Below, one piece after another: positions 39,208-52,403 of a stretch of 64,000 nucleotides of DNA. A program made the translations under genes and the position numbers. The first letter of the stretch is position 1; the number at the start of each line of letters is the position of its first letter. Under the pieces are notes generated by a model. The model did no database searches and was not told the origin of the DNA. It was given only the letters and a program-made list of their open reading frames with translations. Origin of the DNA: Cokeromyces recurvatus (lineage: Eukaryota > Mucoromycota > Mucoromycetes > Mucorales > Mucoraceae); the NCBI RefSeq assembly GCF_025118155.1, contig NW_026251400.1, positions 558,001 through 622,000 on the forward strand, in the 5' to 3' direction.

Positions 39208-40707
39208 ATGGATTCTCTTGATCTTAAATTACCTAAATATATGGTCTACTGTGTGATAGTAGCCTGTCTTGGTTCATTTAGTAATGGTTGGGTAATTGGT
39301 TCTGCTAATGTACCTGGTGAAGTGACTCACTCTTGTGAAAATGGCAGTGCTCGTATCTCTAGTAGCGCCTTCCCTGATTGTCTCCCCATGAATACTAGTC
39401 TTTGGGGCTTTGCTGTCTCTTCTTTCTGTGTTGGTGGTCTTCTTGGTGGCTTCTTTGGTGGTAATATTCAAACCAAGTTTGGTCGTAAGAAGACGATTAT
39501 TTTTAATAATTTGGGTTGGATACTTGGAGGTCTTTTACAAGGTGTTGCAGTAAACCCTGCCATGTTTATTGTGGGTCGTATTCTCTGTGGTCTCTCTTGT
39601 GGTCTCGGTTCCTTGGCTACTCCTACCTATGTTGGTGAAATCTCTACTATCAAGGCTCGTGGTACTATGGGTACCTGTAATCAATTTGCTATTGTCATTG
39701 GTATCTTGCTTGCCTCTGTCATCGGTCTCCCCTTGGCAAACGTTCCTCTCTGGCGTATTAACTATGCCCTTGTTGCTCTCCCTGCTATTGCTCAATTCTT
39801 CTTGATGTCTGGTTGTGTTGAATCTCCTCGTTATCTTATCTCTATTAACCGTATTGAAGAAGCCAGAGAATCACTTCAAAGACTTCGTCCTAACACAAAC
39901 ATTGATAAGGAATTCTATGGTATGGTTGAAGGTCAACTAGGTGCTGCTGCTGCTAGAGCTATTACTGGTATGGATAGTAGTGCCTCTGTCGCCAATAAAG
40001 ATGAGACCAAGTCCTTTGATGATCAAATTGAAGATGGTATTGTTACTGCTGATGAAGGTGCTCGTGAATCCATGAACATGATCCAGATCTTTACTGATTC
40101 TCTTATTCGTCGTATTGCCCTCACTGTCCTTGCTCTTCACGTCATTCAACAAATGATTGGTATTAATGCTGTCATGTATTATTCTACTACTATCTTTAAC
40201 ATGTCCTTCTCTGCTGAGATGTCCAAGTACATGGCTATTGTCACTACCGTTGTCAACTTTGCCTCTACTATTCTTTCTTTAATCTTGGTTGATCGTATGG
40301 GTCGTCGCCCCCTTTTGTTGATTGCTGAAGCAGGTGCCTGTATCTTCTGTGTCTTGTTGATCATTGGTTATGTCTATAGCTTGGGACCCCTTTTGGTTGT
40401 CGCCGTCTTTGGTTATGTTGTTTCATTTGCTATTGGTGTCGGACCTATCCCATGGATGATTACCTCTGAAGTCACACCTGTCTATGCCTCCTCTGCTGTT
40501 GGTGCTGTTGCTACTGCTGTCAACTGGGCTACTAACTTTGTCATTGGCCAATGTTTCCCTCTTGTCTTTGAAGGCATTAAAGGTTACTCCTTCGCTATCT
40601 TTGCTGGTGTTGCTGCACTTGCCTTTGCTTTCACTTATCTTAAAGTCCCTGAAACCAAGGGTCGTTCCCTCGAAGATATTGTCAGGGGCTTTGAAAAGAG
40701 TTCTTAA
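39208..40707 (+). CDS. Sugar transporter of the major facilitator superfamily (hexose type)
   Basis: Single-exon gene of 499 aa with the twelve-helix pattern of the sugar porter family. Signature motifs: GRKKTI after helix 2, GRILCGLSCG and PTYVGEIS around helices 4-5, ESPRYLI after helix 6, QQMIGINAVMYYSTTIF in helix 7, DRMGRRPLL between helices 8 and 9, GPIPWMITSEVTP in helix 10 and VPETKGRSLEDI after helix 12. A Gly/Ala/Asp-rich cytoplasmic loop joins the halves. It most likely carries glucose or other hexoses by facilitated diffusion or proton symport across the plasma membrane. Helix 7 has QMIGIN rather than the QLSGIN of typical glucose transporters. Codon use is very biased (GGT, GTC, ATC, CGT), as in the thiolase gene, suggesting strong expression. 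There are no introns, unlike most neighbours. Confidence 0.93.
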   Translation: MDSLDLKLPKYMVYCVIVACLGSFSNGWVIGSANVPGEVTHSCENGSARISSSAFPDCLPMNTSLWGFAVSSFCVGGLLGGFFGGNIQTKFGRKKTIIFNNLGWILGGLLQGVAVNPAMFIVGRILCGLSCGLGSLATPTYVGEISTIKARGTMGTCNQFAIVIGILLASVIGLPLANVPLWRINYALVALPAIAQFFLMSGCVESPRYLISINRIEEARESLQRLRPNTNIDKEFYGMVEGQLGAAAARAITGMDSSASVANKDETKSFDDQIEDGIVTADEGARESMNMIQIFTDSLIRRIALTVLALHVIQQMIGINAVMYYSTTIFNMSFSAEMSKYMAIVTTVVNFASTILSLILVDRMGRRPLLLIAEAGACIFCVLLIIGYVYSLGPLLVVAVFGYVVSFAIGVGPIPWMITSEVTPVYASSAVGAVATAVNWATNFVIGQCFPLVFEGIKGYSFAIFAGVAALAFAFTYLKVPETKGRSLEDIVRGFEKSS

Positions 40708-41598
40708 GATATATATATATATCATCTATTTGTATATTCTTTCTTTTATTATTATAGTTTGTATTATTATGTATATTTATTTGTTTATTTGTTTTTTTTT
40801 TCATGATACTATTAATTAGTTTAAAAAAAAATAAAAATAAAAAAGTTTCAGATTATTTATTAATTTATCCGTGAAAAATTGACATTTATTGTTAAGAAGG
40901 TTAGTCGTCAAAGTTCTCCTGGATTGAATTAATTTCCGTTTTTTTTTTTTTTTTTTTTGAGATTACATAATACATATTATGCAACATCATCTTGATCTAA
41001 TAGCGCCGCATTGTAAACAAGACATTGTGTTCGTTTGTTAATATGAATTAATAATAAGATTATCTTTAATACTTATTTCGTGATGTAATTTTATACATAT
41101 ATGTATATTTTTTTTTTAATTTTGATTATCTAACAAATAAAAAAAAAAAAAGGTACAGTTATTAAGGAGAGGAAAGAGAGAGAGAGAAGAAAAAAATTTT
41201 TTTTTTTTTTTTACTTCTTTTTCCTCGTCCCTTTTTAATTTATTTATTCAGGAAATTAGACCACGTGAATGATCATCATGTAAAGGAAAAAAAAAAAAGA
41301 AAAAAAAGACAGAAAATAAAAAAAAGACAGAAAATAAAAAAAAAAGACAGAAAATAAAAAAAGAAAAAAAAAGAAAAAAAAAGAAAGAAAAAGAAAAAAA
41401 AAAAGAAAAAAAAGAAAAAAAAAAAGAAAAAAAGAAAAAATAAACAGAAAAAGAAAAAAAAGGGGAGAAGAAAAATGCAGAAAGAAGGGTATAACGTTAA
41501 GAGAAGGATGAGTTGCGCTTAATAGGGGTAAAATAAATGAATAATAACAACTTCAACACGGTTTTATAAACTATGCATTTTTTTTTTCCTTTTTCTTT
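40708..41598. other. Convergent 3' regions with an A-rich polypurine tract
   Basis: No supported gene. Positions 41280..41470 are almost entirely A and G on the top strand. They include about four direct copies of GACAGAAAATAAAA followed by irregular A(n)G units. The rest is A+T-rich sequence. Confidence 0.6.
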
Positions 41599-43406
41599 TC
41601 ATACATGATAGACTAAAGGATTATTGTCTTGTATCATGATAGAATTATTAAAATGAAAGTCTACATAAGGTATTATATCAACATGACTATATTGATAGTA
41701 CTGAGAGGCAGCATATACTAATTAAGATGAAAAAAAAAAAGAGTGAGTACTTTCTCTCTCTCTGTATATATATATATATATATGTTTCTTTCGTTTGTCA
41801 ACATACCGAATAGACTTGGTAACCAGGAAATAGCATTTCTTGGTTTAACAAGCAAATGATCCTGTTGAATCTGTCTTCTAAATTCATAATATTCATTTGT
41901 ATTCAATAGAGTATTTACAAAATCGAGAGGGGTTCCAAGATTAGAGACTAATCCTAAATTGGCGCCTGCCTTCAATAATCTTTCAATGACTTGAGTTGCT
42001 CTTGACCTTAAAGCAAAATGTAGAGGGGATAGTCCATTTTGATCTTGAGAATGAACAAGGGATGGGTTTCTTTCAAGTAAAAAAAGAGTAAGCATAGGAA
42101 AATTAAGATGAGCAGCAAGATGAGCCAAATTCTGTCCTCCTTTATTTGTTCTTTGAACTAAAAGGGAATTATTGATCATTAACTGATGTTGTAAGAGGAT
42201 ATGGATGATGTGTTGCTCTTCTTTTTCTTTATCATCGTATTGATGATAAGGGTATGTCATGGTATCTTTAGCAGTCTTTAATCCAATCATTTGCAATGAA
42301 AGATCCATCATATCTTGATGTCCTGATTCATAATAATTAAATAAAGGTGGTATAGGATCCATTGGCCGGAGAGGATGTTCCTTAAAGGTAACAGCAACGG
42401 GGCCCTCTCGTCCTTCAACAACAGGTGGTAAAATACATACAAGAGAGCTTGGACTGCAATTTAAAATAGTAGCAGCACGATTACCAAACATCAATGTTAA
42501 TCCTTGGTAAAAATTTTGACCTAGAACCGTAATCTTAAAGCCACCTGTAGATGGACCGCTGGAAGGTATGAGTTGAGATAAGATAGGCAAGTCTTGAGGG
42601 AGACGAGCAGGAAGACTGATAGGTGAGATAGTGGAAGGAGTTGAATATGCGGTATAAGAAGTAGTAGAATAAGGATGATGAGAATAGAAGAGAGAATAAT
42701 CTATTGGTATGTTAACTGAGGGATAATATGTGTCCATGAATGTCTCTTCAAATTGAGGATATTGACAGGATAAAGAAGGAATAAATGAATCAGCTATTTT
42801 TGTATTTTGTGATAAAGTGAGATTCTCGTTATGCAGCGAGTTTGTTGACGTTGACGTTGACGTTGACGTTGACCTTTCCGATATCGATACCGGAACCTGA
42901 ATTCTATTCTCATTATCGCTATTTGCTATCGTCTGAAACATTCTATTTTGCCAGTTGTTGTTGTTGAATGAATTTGTAGGAGTTCTCGGAGACATACTTC
43001 CCTTCAACTCTTCACCTCCAGGGGTCATCAGAGGAGAAATGGTTGAGAAATGGCCAAGGATAGAGGGAGTGGATGCTGTACTAGAAGGAAAACAGCTTGA
43101 GGTAACAGAAGAATACATGGGGTTTACATTATCTTTGGATTTATCTCCGTGATTGCTATTGTATTTTTGACGACGAGAAACATGGGTCATCTGTGCATAA
43201 TTATGGTTATTTTGTTCAACTTTTTTAGATCTTGTTCTATGTCTTTTTCTTATAGTAGAAATGATAGTATCACTACTAATAGAAGGGGTACGTGATTTTG
43301 AACTCTTATGATCATCTGTAATCATAATCGGAGGCGATTCACCCGTAGCGACAACGATACCTTTATTACTCCGTAAGGCAAATCGGATACTAATATATAA
43401 AAATAT

Positions 43407-43442
<36 letters not shown>

Positions 43443-44719
43443 CATATATGGATATAAATATATATATATGGATATAAATATATATATGTGTATATAAATA
43501 TATATATATGTATGTATATATATGTATATGTATATGAATATTTTTATATCAATATTAAAGTTTACTCTATACATCAGATAATATTTACCGAAAACCTATG
43601 CGTTCATTATGATGGCGACAATAACATGTAATACGAGTAGGCAAAGTAATAGAGTCAGTTGAAAAATTTAAAAGAGGATCACAATTAAATAAAAGAATAC
43701 GTTGTCTCTCACGTTCGAATGCTTCATCCATTCTAATAGAGTTTAAATCATAAATAGAATGTTTAGAGTCCTTTTTTCTTTCAGCACGCTTACGCTATTG
43801 ATTTTTTTTTTTTATTTTTTGTATAAATACATATACATATATGTATATTTTAAGAGTTAAATAATAAATACATTGTAAATATATAACAATATCTATGTAT
43901 TTACCTCTCGACGAACACAGCCTTGACACATTTTAATTTTTCTTGTTTCATCGCTTTCACATACTACACGAGCCTCTAATTGAAGAACTTTTGATTCATC
44001 TGACACAATTGTGGCAGCGCTACCATAATGTAGTTTTTGCTGTTGACTTTTTTTTAATTTTGATCTTGCGAGTAAAGAATTTGGAATTTTAATATGTGTC
44101 CAATAATAAGGAGCTTTAGTGCCGTCCTTTGTTGTAAGTGAAATATTAAGTTTGATTTGTGTTTCTACGCGCGATTTTGCACCCTGTTCAGGAATGCCTT
44201 CTACACAAATTTTTAAACTTTCACTAAAATCGAGCATATATTATATTGTATATACAAAAGAAAAAGAAAAAGAAAGAAAGAAAGAAAGAAAGAAAGAAAA
44301 GGTCAGTTACTTGTTCCTATTTTTTTTTTTTTTAAGTATAAGCTTACTTTATGTCACTATGTTCTGATGTTTCACTTCCATTCTCCACTATGGACCTATT
44401 CAAATCATGAAAATCAAATGTGTAAGATAGAATTCTAAAAAAAATATACACATAAATATAAATATAGACATCGGGGAATAATAAAAAGCGATATATAAAA
44501 CTTTGGTATTTTAATGCCGATTCCTTATTTTTATCTAGATATCGCAGAAAATATGATACATCCCTCTCCATATTTTTTTTTTCTAAAAAGAAAACTTACG
44601 TATTAAAAAGTTGGTTTTCAGAAATGAACTATATAAAAAAAAAAACCACACGCACACACACACACACATATATATATATAGCAAATGAATATATTTATCT
44701 TATTTAATACTCATTCATT

Positions 44720-44750
<31 letters not shown>

Positions 44751-44906
44751 CCTCACAAGAGAAGAAGAATAGTTTTGTGTATTTGATTGATGTTGTGATG
44801 GTGATACTGAAATCAGTTTAGGTGATATAGGTGGTGATAATTGTATGTTTAATTTGTTAGTATTAGTGCTATGTTGTGAGAAATAAGAGTATGTAATGGT
44901 ATTCAT
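41599..44906 (-). CDS. SPT23: SPT23/MGA2-like protein with IPT and ankyrin domains
   Basis: Seven exons (44757..44906, 44600..44628, 44348..44434, 43905..44223, 43589..43794, 41807..43389, 41599..41717) sum to exactly 831 codons (830 aa). The N-terminal half has the family's DNA-binding-like region: ESLKICVEGIPEQGAKSRVE, TQIKLNISL and RITCYCRHHNERIGFRIRFAL, then SPPIMITDDHKS. After a Ser/Pro/Thr-rich stretch comes an IPT/TIG domain (IPSSGPSTGGFKITVLGQNF, AVTFKEHPLRPM) and ankyrin repeats (GQNLAHLAAHLNFPMLTLFL, GLSPLHFALRS, RLLKAGANL). Yeast Mga2 and Spt23 are ER-anchored precursors released by the proteasome to activate OLE1. Here the last exon encodes only about 40 polar residues with no membrane segment. 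The AT-repeat intron 43390..43588 is easily misread as coding (IYIYIY). Confidence 0.9.
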
Positions 44907-45237
44907 AATAGATCAAATAGATATATTCAATCGTATATAGGATATCAAGAAATAATAAAATAGAAAGAATCAGATGTCATTCTTGACTTTAAATATACAA
45001 GAAAAATAGGAATAGGTGCCGCTGATGATATTTAAAAAAAATATTATATCTATAAAGGCGGAAACCAAACCAAGCTTGACTGATAATCAACTTTTTTTTT
45101 TCCTTGTATTATAGAACAATGTAAGACATATAAAAGTTTCAGAAAAAAAAAACAAGGTTCAAAATAAAATTAAGTAAAAAAGAGTAAGCTCCTCTATATT
45201 AAAGTTAATATTATTGATCTAGTAATAATATTTCCTT

Positions 45238-45268
<31 letters not shown>

Positions 45269-48200
45269 GAAAAACTGGCTATAAAAATATATTTTGTGTT
45301 TTTATCTTTATTTTTTATTTTTTATTTTTTATTTAAAAAAGAATATTATAGCGTCACTTGTATCTTAAACATAAACATTCACGGTAAATAACACCTCAAA
45401 TGATGACATATAAAATCGTAATACTATCTTTGTTCTTTCATATATATTAAATTAAAATTATTTTTTTTAGAATACGATATACTATATTAGTAAGCTGTAA
45501 TTTCATTGAGGAAATAAGAGATCTTCATCCTCATAATAATAAGCTACAACTCCGCAAATACGTCTTCTTTCTCTTTTAAATCCGTATAATATTGTATGTT
45601 TCATTTAATAAACTTTAAGCAATCTGCTCACTTTTTTTTTTCTTCTAAAGAAACAAAAAAAAAAAAAAAAAAAAAAAAAAGGAGGACGTGGTTTTTGGTA
45701 TTAGCTTATTAATGATTTTTTCACTTTTTATAGTATTTCACTTATTATAATGATAACCAGTTAAATTGTACATTTACATATATTTCAGAGAGGTAATATG
45801 CATCATTAAACGTATATGTGCTTCTAAGCACTTTAGAAGTCATTGAACTCTTTTTAATAAATAAATTCTTTTATTTATTTATTTGTTTGTCAGGGAGGAT
45901 AAAAAGCTAAGTTAAACTAAACTAAACTAAAAAAAAGAAGGGGAAGGGAAGAGTGAAGAGTAGGCTGAGTAGAGTAGGTAGGTAGAATAAAGTAGTTTAG
46001 AGTAGTAGAGAGTAGAAGGTAAGAGATGAGGGTTAGGGTAAAAAGAAAGGATTCAGTACAACTAAGGGCATATAGTGGATGAACCATTTGATGGCAGCAT
46101 TAATGGTTGTACAATAAAAAAATTTATTATATCTCCGATTTATCGAGCTGATAAAAATAACAAGTGATCTACATTTGATTCAAACAATTTTTTTTTTTTT
46201 TTTTTTTTGGTAAAATATAAAATATTTCAATGTAAAAAAAAAGGGGGTGGTGGTGGTGGGGAATAAGTGCTAGCTTTTTAATGCTAATCAAGTATGCAAT
46301 GGCCATAATGATCGAAAATATCTCATTTTATGGAAGCATTTCACAATTGTTATTATTCGGGCTAGTTCCATTATTCTTTTCTCGAATAAACATAGTGTAT
46401 TTTTATTGACGCTCACGTACCTTTGTCTAATATGTATAGTAACTATGAGTTTTACAAACTAAATTACTATGATTAGTGAAGCTTACTAGTATTTATTACG
46501 TAGAGGGTAATAATAATTAAAAAAAAGAACATAAACAGGTGAAAATAAAAAGACACTGAAGCTTCTTATTAAAGTTAGCATGATAGATGTTTAGTTTAAT
46601 ATAAGAGTGTTTAAAATGAAATGATATGTTTCAATTGTATCCGTGAAGAATCGGACATACTATCGGTCAAATGAAGAACCAATGGCTATACATATTTTGA
46701 AATTCGAATAGATGTGTGGGAGATGATTAACTAATTTCCCATAACAGATGCTTATAAGTTAACTACACTTGAATAATAAAAAAAAAAGACTGGTTAATAG
46801 AGACTATTCAGCTTACACTTAAAAAGACTTTTAGCTTCCAACTATTTAAAGTCATGTTTAGACCATACCATGTATAGTTGAATCTGGGTCGTAAAGACAC
46901 GCCTATGTTTCATATTATCGAAACTATCGACTAATAAGTATTTATCTATTTCTTTCACAGTCAAAGGACAAAAAAAAAATTGATATAAAGATGATTGAAG
47001 CTAATGATATTCCTGAGGCAAAAATAAAAATAAGAGATTACCATTCTTAGTTTCAGATCATTTGTATAATGACTTACTGCAATTATTTGATAATATTAAA
47101 ATAGTTGAGATTCGTTATCAAAACTACCATGATTATCATAAAGCTATTTATAAAAGTATTAAAAGATACAATAAAAAGAAATGCCAAGCAAAAGAGGCTT
47201 AAATACTGCTTAATAGTCAGTTAAGCTAACATACAATAAAACAGTACAAGTAAGAGACAGTATGATTACTCAATTACCATACTAATCCTTCCAGAAGGAC
47301 AAAGGTTATATAATTGTACACACTCATTCTAGAAGATTCCTAAATTCATTAAAAAGGGATACAACATCAGATACGGATAGAGATATTTAATTTTTTTCTT
47401 TCTTTCTAGAATTGATTCAAGAAAATAGAAAGTTTAACATGTGCAAGCCATTGATGGAATATTCTGTATATGTTATACTCAATGGAGACAAGAAGCAAGA
47501 AGAATAAAAGATGATTATCCTAACCTCCTTCTAGGATCTTAAACAAGTCATGCATTTATTTAGGTTATTGATCCAGGAATTTATATACAAATGAAACCAT
47601 AGCTATGAAGGGTCAGCTACATTCAGAAGAACAACTTACTACTAACCAAGTATGATTGGTAAGACTCTCTCGCAATCTTTATGTTATTTAGTGTGATACT
47701 TTTTTTTGTGTTCTGTATCAAAAATATTGAAATCAATTTTTACTCCCTCCCCCCCAAGACGTTTATTTATCCCTTTAAGTCATCCTAAAGTTTCTGTCTC
47801 CACAATGTAAATAAGACTCCTTTCACTAACTGTGTCATAGTCACACTTTTCTTCTTTGTTACCTTTGATTCCAAAGAGGCATTTTTTTTATTAGTAGCTT
47901 CTCCCTTTATTGGTAACTCAATCTTGGCAGCAATCCTGATGAAATTTAATCTCTTGTGCCCACTTGGGGGTTTTAAATATGTGTGTATTCTATTGTTAGA
48001 TGTAATCTAGACACACGCACTATTTCCCACGAATAACAAATGTTGTGTCTTCACATGGAACGTTATTTAAATATACTTTTTTTTCTTTTTAAAGTTTTTT
48101 TTTATTTTTGTATTTTACTTTACTACAAAAAAGTAAGGCAGTTGTTATTTACAAAAACAATCATCAGAAGATGAAACTTAAAAATAAAATTTTATATTAG

Positions 48201-48270
48201 TTTCGAAAGGCGTCATTTATTTTTTTTATTTTTTTTTTTAAATAAAAACCCGCAATATTTTTTTTTGATA
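44907..48270. other. 3.3-kb gene-free region upstream of aspartate aminotransferase
   Basis: No gene is supported. It contains an A28 run at 45241..45268, a purine-rich TAGAGTAG-type stretch at 45930..46060 and a GGTGGTGGTGG patch at 46245. From about 47060 to 47205 one frame reads as 45-odd codons (DHLYNDLLQLFDNIKIV, then KSIKRYNKKKCQAK). This could be a scrap of a decayed gene or element, but I cannot name it. The last 200 bases are T-rich promoter-like sequence. Confidence 0.4.
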
Positions 48271-49912
<1,642 letters not shown>

Positions 49913-50203
49913 TGGAATTATAAAATAAATAAAAGGAAACTATCATTTCATTTTACATCATTTTATTTTATCTTTTTGATACGTTCATATCAAAAAAAAA
50001 AGGAAAAGATATAGTCAAATGAATCTCATTTGATTATTTAAGATAGGATATGTATATGTATATATGCGTATGTATATACACACATATATTGTAATATAAT
50101 AAGAAGGATAACAACAACAATAAAACATAAATATATGAATATAGATGTATACATGTATATATACATATATAGATAGTATAAATAGTTAGAAAGAAAAGAA
50201 TTA
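49913..50203. other. Convergent 3' regions of AAT2 and the Pcl cyclin gene
   Basis: About 290 bp of TATATG/TACATA microsatellite-rich sequence between two convergent stops, presumably 3' untranslated sequence and poly(A) signals. Confidence 0.5.
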
Positions 50204-51362
50204 TTATTGACATATACGCTTATTATTCGTTATTATTTCATCTTCATGACAGGCTCTTTTGGCTCCTATAGAAAGGATATCAAAAGAAATACCTGAATCA
50301 GTCCTTTGATAGGTTAATTTATCTTGAGAAGAAGGAGGTGATAGAGGTGCTGTAATAGTTGTTGCCGAGTTATTTTCATCAAGAGGCGGTGAAGGATATT
50401 GTGCAATGACATTAGAACGAACATTGACAATCTTTGTTTCTTGCTGTTGGTTTATTGAAGATGATATAGAATTATTGTTATTATTATCGTGATGATATTC
50501 GGGTGAAATTGACGATGATTTGTATCCTTTCTGAATATGACCATGTATTTGTGTATACCATTTATCAAATGTAGGCTTACTAATATAAAGACGATAATCG
50601 ATCAATTTAAGAAATGCCATTTCCGCAGCATTAATCTCTGAGATCTTGAGTCCAGTAATTTTGGCCCATGCTTTGTTGTGATAATTCTTGTCATGAAGAT
50701 ATTTAGAGGAAACCATAAGTGAAGCTAAAAACATACGTCTTCCACAACAAATCATATCATCCAATGCATTCGTGTTAGAAGGTGTTTCAAGACGTTGACA
50801 CAGCTTTTCATGAATTAATTTCTTAACTCGAAAAATATAAAAAAGACTAAGTTGAACAGTGGTGTAAGTTACTTTAGATCGCTTAAGAATTTCACTGCAA
50901 AATGCTTTTGTAGGAATAACTTTAGTTTTAGGTTGTCCAAGCTGAAATTTTATGTTCCAAATTGAATCAATTACGTTTGCATAAGTTTCTGTGTAAAATA
51001 AGAGAAATGAATATTGCATTGCATATACACATGTATAAAGAAAAAAGAAAGCACCATACAGCGATGAAAAGAAAAAAAATTTGCTATCAGTCAGATTTCT
51101 CTAATTTGGACAAATAGCTTCTGTTTTCCAAATTTTCGTAGTTGCTTTCTTTTTTCTATAGAGGACACTTACCGACTAATCTTTCAATCATGAAAGTACG
51201 TTCTTGACGAGACGAATCCATAAATTGGATATACTTTTCACAAGGTCGTTCTTCAAAATATTTACAATCATTTGAGGAGGGAGTAATCATGTTGTTTATA
51301 CCAGCATTTGCTGCGGACAAAATATGTCCATTTTCCATGTTGGTTTGTAAATCATTTGCCAT
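50204..51362 (-). CDS. Cyclin of the Pho85-partner (PCL) type
   Basis: Two exons (51173..51362 and 50204..50988, 184-nt intron) join to 325 codons (324 aa). The start at 51362 is the first ATG of an exon preceded by an A-rich tract. Residues about 60-210 form a cyclin box of the Pcl kind: LVGETYANVIDSIWN, TKAFCSEILKRSKVTYTTVQLSLFYIFRV, RRMFLASLMVSSKYLHDKNYHNKAWAKITGLKISEINAAEMAFLKLIDYRLYIS. The spacing and the KYL-D-NY---W-KITGL motif match Pcl1/2, Pcl5 and Clg1, which activate the kinase Pho85 in nutrient, morphology and cell-cycle control. The C-terminal third is Ser/Asn/Pro-rich (YPSPPLDEN, SPPSSQDKL) and probably carries phosphorylation or degradation signals. Which Pcl it equals cannot be told. 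Confidence 0.88.
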
Positions 51363-52403
51363 TTGTTCCAACTTACAAAAAAAAAAAAGGTATTGTTTTT
51401 TTTTCTGTAAATATGCAGTGCGATAGTTATAAAGAAAGAAAGGATAAGTTTTTTTTTTCTTTTTCTTTTTGCTTGGTGGATTTAGAAAGAAAAGAAAAGA
51501 GAAAGAGATGGAATGATTAGAAATAGTGGTCAAAAAAGCTAGTTAATTTGTGTAATTGGAGAATATATAAAAAAAGGAAATTAAAAAAAAAAATAAGAAA
51601 GGTATGTTTTAAGTGGAGATAGTATTATAATGAGAAAGAATGTTAAGTTTATAAAAGAGTCTCTTTAATGAAGACAGCTGTACATATGATAATGTAAAAA
51701 CAAGTATAAATTAGTGAGAAAAGAAGTTTTTAGAAAGTTATCAAAAATAGGCTGTTGTTATTGTTGTTGTTGTTGAATTATAAATTCGAATTGATTAATG
51801 GAGCTTTTTTGTTGTTGCTGTTATTTTTCTTTTTTTTCTTTTTTTTTTTGTTTTTTTTCTTTTTCGTAGTAGAAAAAAAATTGTTACGCAGTTCAAGGAA
51901 GAAAAAAAAAATAATCTCACCATTGGTTCTCTTTTTCTCTTTTTTATAATTGTCCCCACAACCAATCATATCGTGGCGCAGCAACAAAATAAAATCAGAG
52001 GCTGTGACGCAATATTCATTATCTTTTTTTACTTTTCATTTTTTTTTTTCATATATTATTAATGCTTGCAATCGTAGAATTTAAAACAATCTTGATGAAT
52101 GATTTTTTTTTCTTATAATTAATTATTAAAAACTCTAATTAGCCTTTATTATTCTAAATCAGCTTGAATTATAAATCGTATATGTTTATCTGTATTTCCA
52201 AATTCTCACGTTGACAGATTATATGGTTCTTTCTCTTGTTGACTGATATAACAATATTAAACTATTCAATATATTTCTACGATATTCAATGCATTTCAAA
52301 CCCTTTTTGTGTGGGGTAGTTACAAAAGAAAAAAAAAAGCGAGTTAAAGTTTTATATGCATGTAGATTCTATTATAAGCAATTAAATATAAATTTATTTT
52401 TAT
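51363..52403. other. Gene-free stretch upstream of the Pcl cyclin gene
   Basis: No supported gene. It is rich in alternating A-tracts and T-tracts, which produce long low-complexity open frames on both strands that are not genes. It holds the cyclin promoter and the 3' region of the next gene. Confidence 0.5.

Noticed and set aside
39274..40725. Antisense and out-of-frame frames across the sugar transporter gene
   Set aside because: Shadows of a strongly codon-biased real gene. The plus-strand frame carries all sugar-porter motifs.
43390..43574. Ile/Tyr-repeat N-terminal extension of the SPT23-like main exon
   Set aside because: It is translation of an AT-microsatellite intron. Splicing 43588 to 43390 joins GFR to IRFALRSN, which matches the family.
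51755..51987. Low-complexity frames on both strands upstream of the cyclin gene
   Set aside because: Produced by alternating long A and T tracts. No motif or splice evidence.
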